The notes beneath the pieces were generated by a model. The model was given only the letters and a program-made list of their open reading frames with translations, was not told the origin of the DNA and did not search any database. A DNA stretch of 64,000 bases from Acidobacteriota bacterium (GTDB lineage Bacteria > Acidobacteriota > Thermoanaerobaculia > Multivoradales > J023). Both the position numbers and the translations under genes were made by a program. Position 1 is the first letter of the stretch. Each line of letters opens with the position of its first letter. Shown piece by piece: positions 24,122-32,354 of this stretch. The stretch is taken from contig JAJCXR010000054.1 of NCBI GenBank assembly GCA_029263315.1, forward strand, positions 1-64,000, written 5' to 3'.

Positions 24122-25912
24122 TCAAAGGGTTTCTGTCGCCATGGCCCGCTCCAGCATCTGGACAATCTCTTGATGACCTCCTGCCGTGGCAAGGCTGTGG
24201 GCCGTCGCGCCATCCTCTGCCCGTAGCCCAGGAGTGGCTCCGGCGGCCAGCAGCAGCTCTACCATCGCCCGATCACCGCGGCCGGCGGCCATCATCAAGG
24301 GCGTCCGTGGCCCCACCGTCTCCACCTCGCTCCAGGCATCGAGCGAGGCACCGTGCTCGACTAGCGCCTGCGCCACCTCCAGGTGTCCACGGCCGGCGGC
24401 CATCATCACAAGATTGACATCGCCGAAGGCGGGTACAAAAACCTGCATGTCGGCATCGGCACCTTGCTCCAACAATCGGCGTACGATGGCAGGACGCTGC
24501 CTGACGACGGCATAAACCAGCGCGGTGAAACCCTCCTGGTTGACCGGCTCCACCGAGGCGCCACCCTCCAGAAGGGCGTTGGTGATTTCGAGATCCCCGA
24601 GGTACGCCGCCTGCATGAGAGGCGTCACCCGGTGGCGATTGCCCAAATCGGGGTTTGCGTCGGCCGCCAAAAGAGCCTTCAGCGAGGTCACTTGCCCGGC
24701 CCGTGCGGCCAGCAGCAGTGGCGGGCTGCGGGCCGCATCACGGGCCCGCTCATCGGGGCGGGCACCGGCTCGGAACAAGAGCTCGAGGGCCATGGGCTGC
24801 CCCGCCACGGCCGCCACATGAAGTGGCGCCAGTCCCTTCTGGCCGGTGGCCCTGGGATTGGCACCTGCCGCCAAGAGAAGGCGCATCACCTCCACATGCC
24901 CCTGTTGAGCGGCTCGCAGCAAGGGGGTTTCCCCTCGGCAACAGACATCCACCTTGCCGCTGGGCGAGCCGCTGGAAGGATCTGCGACGGCCGGTCGGAC
25001 GGCCCCGGCCTCCACCGAGGCGCCGTGGTCGAGAAGAAAACGCACCGCCGCCAGCTGCCCTTCCGCCGCCGCCAAGTGAAGTAAGGTTCCACCCCGTTTG
25101 AGATCGACCTCCACCGGCGCCCCGGCCTGTCGAAGCTGCGCCGCGATGTCGAGATGGCCGCGCAGCAGAGCCTCCACCAAGGGACCACGGCCACTGCTCG
25201 GTGCCGCCGCGGGATCGGCTCCCGCCGCCAACAACAGGCGGCACGTCTCGCGACGCCCGAGCAGCGAGGCGGCGAGGAGGGCGTTGGCACCCACGGCGTT
25301 GCGGTGCCCAACATCGGCACCGGCCCGCAAGAGATGGGAGCTGATCTCAGGATCATCGATGGGGGGCAGGAAGAAGAGCGCCGTATTGCCCGATTGGTCG
25401 ACCGCGTTGACCTCGGCGCCGTGCTCCAGCAACACTTCGAGCATATCGAGCCGGCCGGCAGCAGCAGCATGCATGAGGGCCGTGCGACCATGCCCTCCGG
25501 GGAGATCCACCGCCGCCCTTTGGGCCGCCTTAGGGGCGTCCGTGGCCGGCGGTGTGGCCGTCGGCATAGGGGTCTCGGCGGATGCCGGGGGCACATGCTC
25601 GCCGACGGCGGCCCCCAGGTCGTCCACAGCTGTGTCTTCGTTTAAGACTGTGTCTTCGTCCAAGACACTGTCTTCGTCGTCGGGCTGGAGCCCGTCGACC
25701 GCCTCAGCCGCCTCGCTGGCCGGCGAGGCTGGTGGTGCTGCGAAAAGTCGCTCGATCTCGCTCTCGACGGCCGCCAAATCCCCCGCCTTGACAGCCTCGA
25801 TCAGCGGCGGCTCTTCCATCGCCGTCACACCGGGAGCCCAGCAAAAGAACGACAAAAACAACAGCAGCGCCACCCCCGCGAAGGTCGTGGCGCTGCCCGC
25901 AAGAGATCCCAT
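24122..25912 (-). CDS. Secreted ankyrin-repeat protein
   Basis: A 596-residue exported protein. ATG 25912 is chosen because it overlaps the upstream gene's TGA by one base (TGATG), implying coupled translation. Residues 1-32 are a signal peptide (VALLLFLSFFCWAPGVTA). After a short helix (LIEAVKAGDLAAVESEIERLF), residues 50-115 are low-complexity, with a DEDxVLxEDT repeat. About a dozen ankyrin repeats follow, recognisable by G-x-T-A/P-L-x-x-A-A steps (GRTALMHAAAAGRLDMLEVLLEHGAEV, GETPLLRAAQQGHVEVMRLLLAAGA). Periplasmic ankyrin proteins such as Pseudomonas AnkB accompany catalase KatB; pairing with a di-heme protein here suggests a similar redox-protection or maturation role. Confidence 0.88.
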   Translation of the reverse strand: MGSLAGSATTFAGVALLLFLSFFCWAPGVTAMEEPPLIEAVKAGDLAAVESEIERLFAAPPASPASEAAEAVDGLQPDDEDSVLDEDTVLNEDTAVDDLGAAVGEHVPPASAETPMPTATPPATDAPKAAQRAAVDLPGGHGRTALMHAAAAGRLDMLEVLLEHGAEVNAVDQSGNTALFFLPPIDDPEISSHLLRAGADVGHRNAVGANALLAASLLGRRETCRLLLAAGADPAAAPSSGRGPLVEALLRGHLDIAAQLRQAGAPVEVDLKRGGTLLHLAAAEGQLAAVRFLLDHGASVEAGAVRPAVADPSSGSPSGKVDVCCRGETPLLRAAQQGHVEVMRLLLAAGANPRATGQKGLAPLHVAAVAGQPMALELLFRAGARPDERARDAARSPPLLLAARAGQVTSLKALLAADANPDLGNRHRVTPLMQAAYLGDLEITNALLEGGASVEPVNQEGFTALVYAVVRQRPAIVRRLLEQGADADMQVFVPAFGDVNLVMMAAGRGHLEVAQALVEHGASLDAWSEVETVGPRTPLMMAAGRGDRAMVELLLAAGATPGLRAEDGATAHSLATAGGHQEIVQMLERAMATETL

Positions 25913-27426
25913 CAATCCAGGATGTCTCCGAGGATCTCCGCAATCTCGACATTCGGATCGTCGGGCACCCTCAGGCGGCCAAGGAAGAAGATGAGCTCAT
26001 CTCGCTCCGCCTCACTGAGGGCCAAGAAGGCGTCCCGCGGTCCCTGGGCTTCACCGCCGTGGAATTCGATCGCTTCATAAAGCGTCGTGGCGCGTGCATC
26101 GTGCAGATAGGGCGCCGTGTCGGCAATGCCCCACAGACGGGCGGTGATGAACTCCGCTTGCTCGAGGTCACCCCGTTCGAAGGTCTCGGCCAGCCGCGGA
26201 CCCATGTCATGCCGCTTGAGATCCGAAAACAGTGGCACCCGCAGACCCCCACCAGGGACCGAAGGAAAGCCCACCTGCCGTAGATTGATCTCTGCATAGA
26301 CGTTCTCAAACGGCTCGGAAGCGATCTCGGGCGTCGCCAAGGGCAAATGCCGGGAGCGCGTCCGCAGCGCCGGTCGGTGACAGGAGGCGCAGCCGATATC
26401 CTTGAACGTCTGCAGCCCGGCCTGTCCCTTGGCGCCCAAGGGGAGACGCCGAGGCCTCGGATTGGTCACGTCGAAGACATGCAGCGCCGTCATCTCACCG
26501 AGGGTCACCTCGTCGGTGACACCGTCGCCGTCCTCGTCGACACCGGCACCGATAACCTCCTCCGGCTGAATGCCGAAGTGAAACTGCATGGCACCGCGAT
26601 CGAAGTCGCGCATGGAGAAGTTTTCACCCTTACGTCCGAAGGGCCTGACCACCAGGACTTCTTCCGGATCCAGGCCGACGATATCCGCCGGACCAATCCC
26701 TTCGACATCGAGCTGCACATTGCCAGCATTATCGAGGGTGGTGATGGAACCGAAGTTGACGCCGTGGGTATCGAGTGAGGTCACCGTGCCGGCCGTCGAG
26801 CTGCGGGCCACCGCCAAGAGGTCCTGCAGATCCTGCGTCATCTCTTTGCCCAAGAGCTCGACGCCACCACCCCCGAAGAGAAACGGCGGATTGGCAAAAC
26901 GTCCGTTGAAATCCGCCACGCCGTCGAAGACCAACGACAGTGAAGGATCATGGGACGGCTGAAAGACGACACGGTCGTCGAAAGAGTCCGCAACATCGAT
27001 CAAGGTCGGCATGATGATGGCGTTCTGCACCACACCGCCCACGCCGCCGATTCCCACCGTCGGCGGATGCGTCCGGTGACTGACGATGGTGTGGCATTCA
27101 TTGCAGCTCTGAGCATCGAGGCCATTGACCCGCAGGCTCAATCCGTTGCCTTGTAGCGTCGGACGATGACCAAAGGCCGCGGTGTCCGTCTCCGCCGGGT
27201 CGAAGGGACCATCGCCGAAGCCGTCATGGGTATTGAAGGGGGTCGAAAACACCGACAACCCCAAGGCGCGGATGACGTCGAGCGGCACACTCCCGTCGTT
27301 CAAAGCCTGAGCGATTTCGGCATGGGTCAAGAGCTCGGTATGGGCCGGCCCTTCATCGGCTGCCAGGGGAAGGGCAAACATGGACAACGCCATGCATACG
27401 AATACGACACGAAGGATCCTCTTCAT
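25912..27426 (-). CDS. Periplasmic di-heme cytochrome c, DHOR/peroxidase-like
   Basis: A 504-residue exported protein with signal peptide 1-23 and two c-type heme motifs: CNECH near residue 110 and CASCH near residue 350. The spacing, the AEITQALN-type N-terminus and segments such as FSMRDFDRGAMQFHFGIQPEE, NVYAEINLRQVGFPSVPGG and LWGIADTAPYLHDARATTLYEAIEFHGGEA resemble the di-heme oxidoreductase (DHOR, formerly 'thiol oxidoreductase') and MauG/CcpA peroxidase superfamily. Its substrate is unknown; hydrogen peroxide reduction or protein oxidation are candidates. An AGGAGA site lies nine bases before the ATG. The ankyrin gene follows with a one-base overlap. Confidence 0.82.
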   Translation of the reverse strand: MKRILRVVFVCMALSMFALPLAADEGPAHTELLTHAEIAQALNDGSVPLDVIRALGLSVFSTPFNTHDGFGDGPFDPAETDTAAFGHRPTLQGNGLSLRVNGLDAQSCNECHTIVSHRTHPPTVGIGGVGGVVQNAIIMPTLIDVADSFDDRVVFQPSHDPSLSLVFDGVADFNGRFANPPFLFGGGGVELLGKEMTQDLQDLLAVARSSTAGTVTSLDTHGVNFGSITTLDNAGNVQLDVEGIGPADIVGLDPEEVLVVRPFGRKGENFSMRDFDRGAMQFHFGIQPEEVIGAGVDEDGDGVTDEVTLGEMTALHVFDVTNPRPRRLPLGAKGQAGLQTFKDIGCASCHRPALRTRSRHLPLATPEIASEPFENVYAEINLRQVGFPSVPGGGLRVPLFSDLKRHDMGPRLAETFERGDLEQAEFITARLWGIADTAPYLHDARATTLYEAIEFHGGEAQGPRDAFLALSEAERDELIFFLGRLRVPDDPNVEIAEILGDILD

Positions 27427-27767
27427 GACACGGATCTCCTCTCACCCAGCCACGCTGGGTACACGTCCACTTACAACAAATAGGGTCGTCGGTTGCCACA
27501 GCGGTCACCGACACAAAATGCTTGAATGAATAGATACTACCAAATAAATGGAAGCGCGGGAAGGCTTCATGCGGCATCTGGACCCAGGCCGCTGGCCTCC
27601 CCCCCTCCGGATCCATTGAATTAATGCCTTGGGCGGGCAATAATGCTTTGTTGAGCCGATGGATCGGTCACCTGACCCTGTCGGCAATCGCACAGATTTG
27701 TCTCGAGCCCCCAGCCAGCGTGCGTCGGAACACCGGGCTCTGCCACCAGATAGAAGGCATTGAGCAC
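27427..27767. other. Divergent intergenic region
   Basis: This 341-base gap separates the minus-strand di-heme gene from the plus-strand sulfatase-like gene and must hold promoters for both. It is locally AT-rich around 27510-27560. A small inverted repeat, CCAGC-CAC-GCTGG, lies at 27446-27458. No confident -35/-10, sigma-54 site or RNA structure was recognised. Confidence 0.5.
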
Positions 27768-29948
27768 ATGCAACGGGGTTTCTCCAGCATCACCTCACAC
27801 ACCCAGTCCAGTGCCTCCCGACTCTTTGTCTGTTGCTGGCTCGCTCTCCTCCTAGGCTGGCCCACAGAGCCGCTGACCGCTCAGACAAAGCCAACCACCG
27901 AGCCGGCTGATACGAGACCCGGCGACGTCGTCCTGATCACCATCGACACCCTGCGGGCCGATGCCCTAGGATTCGCCGGGCATGCCAAGGCAGCGACGCC
28001 GAACCTTGACCGCTTGGCGCGGCAGGGTCGGGTTTTCACCAACGCCCACGCCCACAACGTCGTCACCCTGCCGTCCCACGCCAACATTCTGACCGGCCTA
28101 TACCCCTACCAACACGGCGTGAGGGATAACGAAGGGTTTCGCCTGGCCGACGATATCCCCACCCTGGGGACAGTTCTCGCCTCGCAGGGTTACAGCACCG
28201 GGGCGTTCGTCTCGGCCTATCCCTTGGACTCGATTTTCGGCTTGGCGCGCGGATTCGACGTCTACGACGATCGTTATGGCGAAGGTGGCCAAGGCCATGC
28301 CTTCGCCATGGCGGAGCGACGCGGTGATGAGACGGTCGCAGCCGCCATGGCATGGTGGAAGGCGACGCCAGGGCCACGTTTCCTATGGCTCCACCTCTAC
28401 GACCCGCATGCCCCCTATGACGCCCCAGAGCCGTTTGCCAGTCGCTTCGAGGCGACGCCATACCTGGCTGAGGTGGCGGCCGTCGACCATTTCCTGGCAC
28501 CTCTGCTGGCCCCCTTCTTGGCCCCTGACAAAGCGGCACCCTTGATCATCATGACCTCCGATCACGGCGAGTCCCTGGGCGAGCACGGCGAGCTCACCCA
28601 CGGTCTCTTCGCCTACGAGGCTACCCTGGCGGTACCCTTGGTGGTCTGGGGGCCCGGCATCGAGCCCGGCATCGACCCTCGACCGGCCCGTCATATCGAT
28701 ATCTTCCCGACCGTCCTGGGGCGTGTGGGCCTGGCACCGCCGCCAACCCTTGCCGGCCCTGCGGACGGCCAACCCTACGGCCATTCCCTGTTGGCACCGG
28801 CCCCGCCGACGGCCCGCACCTATTTCGAAGCGCTTTCCGCCAGCCTCAATCGCGGTTGGGCACCGCTCTACGGCTTGATCGACGACAATCACAAGCTCAT
28901 CGTCTTGCCTCTGCCCGAGCTCTACGCCCTGGCGCAAGACCCACGGGAAGCCAACAATTTGGTGCGCCAAGCGCGGCAACGGGCCGCCGATCTGCGCGAC
29001 GCTCTGCCCACCCGCTCCCAGGTTTGGCCCTCGAGCGACCCTCGGACCGTCGACGGAGCCTCCAGCGAAGCCCTGCAAAGCCTCGGTTACCTGGGGGGCG
29101 CTGCGGAGATACGTCAGACCTACGGCATCGAGGACGACCCCAAAAATCTCATCACCTTGGACCGCAAGCTGCATCAGGCCATCGACCTCTACTCCCGGCG
29201 CCAGCTCGACGACGCTCTCAGCCTCAGCCGCGAGATCATCACCGAGCGTCCGAGCATGGGACTCGGGCAATCCCTACACGCCCAGATCCTGCTCCAGGCC
29301 GGGCGGCGCGAAGAAGCCCTGCAAGCCATGCTGGCCGCCCAAAAGCTCGGCGGCGCCCAGCGCCCCCTATTGCGGCAGATGGGCTTGACCCTCTCCGAGC
29401 TTGGGCGCCACGCCGACGCCTTGGCGGTGTTGCGTCCCCTGGCCGAGGAGGACCCCCGGCGTCTCGACGTCGCATCCCACCAAGCCTTGGCCTTGGCCCT
29501 CTCCGAAGCGGGGCAACAAGAGGCCGCCCAGAGCATCCTCGACAACCTGCTGGCCGACGACGGCGACGATCCCCAAACCCTCGAGCACCTCTCCCTGGTG
29601 GCCCTACGCCGCGGCCGCTGGCAGGACGCCAGCCGATGGGCACAACTGGCCCTGGCGCGTCACCGCTCCTTGCCCCGGGCCCACAACAACCTGGGGGTTG
29701 CCCTGGCGGAGCTCGGCGACCTGGAGGGGGCCGTCGATGCCTGGCAGCGGGCTGTCGACCTCGACCCCGAGCTCTTCGACGCCCTCTACAACTTGGCTAC
29801 CCAAGCCTTGGCCTTGGAACACTTCGAGCAAGCTCAGCGGGCCTTGCGGCGCTTTGTCGATCAAGCACCGGAAGCGATCTACAGCGACGACCTGCGCCGC
29901 GCCCGCGTCCTGCTGAGACGGCTGGAACGCCGACGGGACCCGTCATGA
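27768..29948 (+). CDS. Sulfatase-like hydrolase fused to TPR domain (1 of 3)
   Basis: A 726-residue exported protein with signal peptide about 15-40. The N-terminal two-thirds is an alkaline-phosphatase-superfamily sulfatase fold: DVVLITIDTLRAD with the first metal Asp, VVTLPSHANILTG at the nucleophile site, DPHAPY, and TSDHGESLGEHG with the second metal pair. The position normally held by the formylglycine Cys (C-x-P-S-R) is Thr (T-L-P-S-H), as in LtaS-type phosphotransferases. A TPR domain follows from about residue 485 (AQILLQAGRREEALQAML, AHNNLGVALAELGDLEGAV). ATG 27768 is chosen because the signal peptide starts there. The next gene overlaps by four bases (ATGA). Confidence 0.85.
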   Translation: MQRGFSSITSHTQSSASRLFVCCWLALLLGWPTEPLTAQTKPTTEPADTRPGDVVLITIDTLRADALGFAGHAKAATPNLDRLARQGRVFTNAHAHNVVTLPSHANILTGLYPYQHGVRDNEGFRLADDIPTLGTVLASQGYSTGAFVSAYPLDSIFGLARGFDVYDDRYGEGGQGHAFAMAERRGDETVAAAMAWWKATPGPRFLWLHLYDPHAPYDAPEPFASRFEATPYLAEVAAVDHFLAPLLAPFLAPDKAAPLIIMTSDHGESLGEHGELTHGLFAYEATLAVPLVVWGPGIEPGIDPRPARHIDIFPTVLGRVGLAPPPTLAGPADGQPYGHSLLAPAPPTARTYFEALSASLNRGWAPLYGLIDDNHKLIVLPLPELYALAQDPREANNLVRQARQRAADLRDALPTRSQVWPSSDPRTVDGASSEALQSLGYLGGAAEIRQTYGIEDDPKNLITLDRKLHQAIDLYSRRQLDDALSLSREIITERPSMGLGQSLHAQILLQAGRREEALQAMLAAQKLGGAQRPLLRQMGLTLSELGRHADALAVLRPLAEEDPRRLDVASHQALALALSEAGQQEAAQSILDNLLADDGDDPQTLEHLSLVALRRGRWQDASRWAQLALARHRSLPRAHNNLGVALAELGDLEGAVDAWQRAVDLDPELFDALYNLATQALALEHFEQAQRALRRFVDQAPEAIYSDDLRRARVLLRRLERRRDPS

Positions 29949-32290
29949 CTAGGCGCGGGATCGTCCTCACCGGTCAGGTCTTCACCGGTCAGGTCGTCGC
30001 CGTCCTTCTGGCGGTGGGTCTCCTGGCGGTGGCTGGTAACGCCAGCAGCACCGCCAGCAAGGCTGGCCAACAGGTGCCTGGCACCTCGGAACAGGCTGGC
30101 CAACAGGTGCCTGGCACCTCGGAACAGGGCACTTCGGAACAGGTGCCTGGCACCATGAGAACCCCGGACGACCGCCCCCCATTGGTGCTCATCTCCATCG
30201 ATACCCTGCGCTCCGACCGGCTGCCGGCCTATGGCTTCGACGGTATCGAAACACCCGCCATCGACCGCCTACGCGGCGACGGCATCCTCTTCGAGCGGGC
30301 CTACAGCCATGTGCCGCTGACCTTGCCGTCCCATGTTTCGATGTTCACCGGCCTGTTACCGTCCGAGCACGGTGTGCGTGACAATCAGGGTTATGCGGTG
30401 GCCGCGACGGACGACTTCTTGGCGCAACGCCTACGACGGCTCGGCTACGCCACCGCCGGTGCCGTGTCGTCCTACGTGCTGCATCGTCAAAGCGGTTTTG
30501 GCAGCCACGGCTTCGACCTCTACGACGACCACCTCGATATCGACCCTGGACAACAGACCCTCGGCGGCATCGACCGTCGCGGCCCGGGGACCCTCGACGC
30601 CATCACCCCTTGGGTACGGCAGCATCATCGGCGGCCGTTCTTTCTCTTTTTCCACATCTTCGAGCCCCACCTGCCCCACACCCCGCCGCCCGCCCTGGCG
30701 GCACGCTACGGCCAGACCTACGAAGCCGAAGTCGCCGCCGCCGACGCCGTGGTGGGCGATCTCTTGGACTTGCTCACCGCCTTGGATCTCTACGACCGGG
30801 CACTGATCCTCTTACTCTCGGACCATGGCGAAGGTCTCGGGGACCACGGCGAGGAGGAACATGGCATCTTCCTCTACCGTGAGGCCCTGCAAGTACCGAT
30901 GATCCTCAAGCTGCCCGCCAATGCCAGGCGCGGCACGACGATCGCCGCCCCGGTGCAGCTGGTGGACGTTCATCCAACCCTGCTGCACGCCGCCGGTGCC
31001 TCGACGCCGGGCGAGGCCTCCCACAGCAGCGGAGACGGCGGCAACCACGGCCGTGCCTTGCAGACCGTGCACAACGACGACCCGGCCCGGCCCATCTACG
31101 CCGAGACCTACTACCCGCGCTTGCACTACGGATGGAGTGAGCTGACATCGCTCATCCTGCGGCAACATCACCTCATCGCCGGGCCGGCGCCGGAGCTCTT
31201 CGACCTGCAACAGGATCCCCGAGAGCAGCACAACCTCCTGCCCCAGCAACGCCGGCGGGCCGGTGCCTTGCGTGACCTCCTGGTGGAGCTTCAGCGCCCC
31301 CTGGAGGCACCCCAGGAAATCGACCAAGCCAGCCGCCGGCGTCTCGAAGCCCTCGGCTATTTGACCACCTCCCGCCTACCGCAGGCGGACGCGCCCTTGC
31401 CGGACCCCAAAGCCAAGCTGCCCAGCCTGCAGGATCTCAAGCGGGCCCGACAACTGGCCGAGCGCGGTCAGGTGGACGAAGCCGTCGCCGTCTACCGGCG
31501 TCTGTTGGCCGACAATCCCCGCCTGCTGGACGGTTGGCATGCCCTGGGCGAACTGCTCCGCCGGGTCGGACGCTTCGATCAGGCGGCGGAGGCCTATGGG
31601 CAAGCCCTGGAGGTCAGCGACGGTGATCCTGACTTTTTGGCCGCCGTCTTGGCCAGCCAGATCGCCGCCGGGCATTTGCAAGAAGCCCGCGACGGTTTGG
31701 CAGCGAGCCTTTTGCCGGGATCACAGCAACTTCCCCTCGAACGCCAGCTGGCCGCCGCCTTGGCCCGACAGGGCAAGGTCAGCGACGCCTTGGTGGTGCT
31801 CGAGGGCGATGGCCACGACGGCGACACCGGCAGCCGCATCCTGCGACTTCGCCTGATGTCGGAGGCCGGACAAGCTGAGGAGGCCGAGCAACGCTTGAGT
31901 GAGATCCTGAGCCAACAACCGGAGGCCGCCGAGGCGCACCAATTGCTTAGCCTTCTGGCCCTGCGTCGAGGCGCTTGGCAAGAGGCCCACGACGCCGCTC
32001 GGCAGGCCGTCGAGTTGGATGCCGGGCTGGCGGAATCTTGGAACAATCTGGGCGTCGCGCAGTGGTATCTCGAGCAGCGGCCGGCCGCCATCGAATCCTG
32101 GCAGCGGGCCGTTGCGGCAGATCCCACGGCATGGGATACGCTCTACAATCTCGGCTCCAAGGCGATGACTTTGGAACGTCTGGACATCGCCCGCGACAGC
32201 TTGCAACGCTTCGTCGCCGGTGCTCCACCGGACGTCTACGAAGCCCAATTGCGCCGCGCCAGGGTTCTGCTGCGACGCCTCCAACGATGA
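29945..32290 (+). CDS. Sulfatase-like hydrolase fused to TPR domain (2 of 3)
   Basis: A 781-residue exported paralogue of its neighbours. The ATG at 29945 overlaps the previous stop (ATGA); the frame stays open far upstream, but that part lies inside the preceding gene. N-terminal hydrophobic segment about 9-33, then a linker built from repeated QVPGTSEQ units encoded by a palindromic DNA repeat. The catalytic domain has LVLISIDTLRSDRLPAYG, PLTLPSHVSMFTG with Thr replacing the sulfatase Cys, FEPHLPHTPP and LLSDHGEGLGDHGEEEHG. TPR units occupy the C-terminal third (WHALGELLRRVGRFDQAAEAY, WNNLGVAQWYLEQRPAAIESW). It ends with RRARVLLRRLQR, like protein 1, which marks shared descent. Confidence 0.87.
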   Translation: MTRRGIVLTGQVFTGQVVAVLLAVGLLAVAGNASSTASKAGQQVPGTSEQAGQQVPGTSEQGTSEQVPGTMRTPDDRPPLVLISIDTLRSDRLPAYGFDGIETPAIDRLRGDGILFERAYSHVPLTLPSHVSMFTGLLPSEHGVRDNQGYAVAATDDFLAQRLRRLGYATAGAVSSYVLHRQSGFGSHGFDLYDDHLDIDPGQQTLGGIDRRGPGTLDAITPWVRQHHRRPFFLFFHIFEPHLPHTPPPALAARYGQTYEAEVAAADAVVGDLLDLLTALDLYDRALILLLSDHGEGLGDHGEEEHGIFLYREALQVPMILKLPANARRGTTIAAPVQLVDVHPTLLHAAGASTPGEASHSSGDGGNHGRALQTVHNDDPARPIYAETYYPRLHYGWSELTSLILRQHHLIAGPAPELFDLQQDPREQHNLLPQQRRRAGALRDLLVELQRPLEAPQEIDQASRRRLEALGYLTTSRLPQADAPLPDPKAKLPSLQDLKRARQLAERGQVDEAVAVYRRLLADNPRLLDGWHALGELLRRVGRFDQAAEAYGQALEVSDGDPDFLAAVLASQIAAGHLQEARDGLAASLLPGSQQLPLERQLAAALARQGKVSDALVVLEGDGHDGDTGSRILRLRLMSEAGQAEEAEQRLSEILSQQPEAAEAHQLLSLLALRRGAWQEAHDAARQAVELDAGLAESWNNLGVAQWYLEQRPAAIESWQRAVAADPTAWDTLYNLGSKAMTLERLDIARDSLQRFVAGAPPDVYEAQLRRARVLLRRLQR
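30072..30155. repeat. Tandem palindromic repeat encoding QVPGT units
   Basis: AGGTGCCTGGCACCT occurs at 30072-30086 and 30105-30119, and with a changed last base at 30141-30155. The first two lie in a direct repeat of about 33 bases (AACAGGCTGGCCAACAGG... type). A fourth copy is at 12180-12194 in an unrelated gene. In both genes the palindrome reads QVPGT in frame. Confidence 0.75.
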
Positions 32291-32354
32291 GCCAGCCGGT
32301 GAGCGACCCAAATCTAATCTCCCAAACGCCCCAGCGCGGCGTCGGAAAGCTGAT

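Noticed and set aside
28856..29944. N-terminal extension of the second sulfatase-like gene
   Set aside because: The frame stays open for 363 codons upstream but lies wholly inside the preceding gene; its translation is Arg/Pro-rich with no signal peptide, and the ATG at 29945 fits the ATGA overlap.
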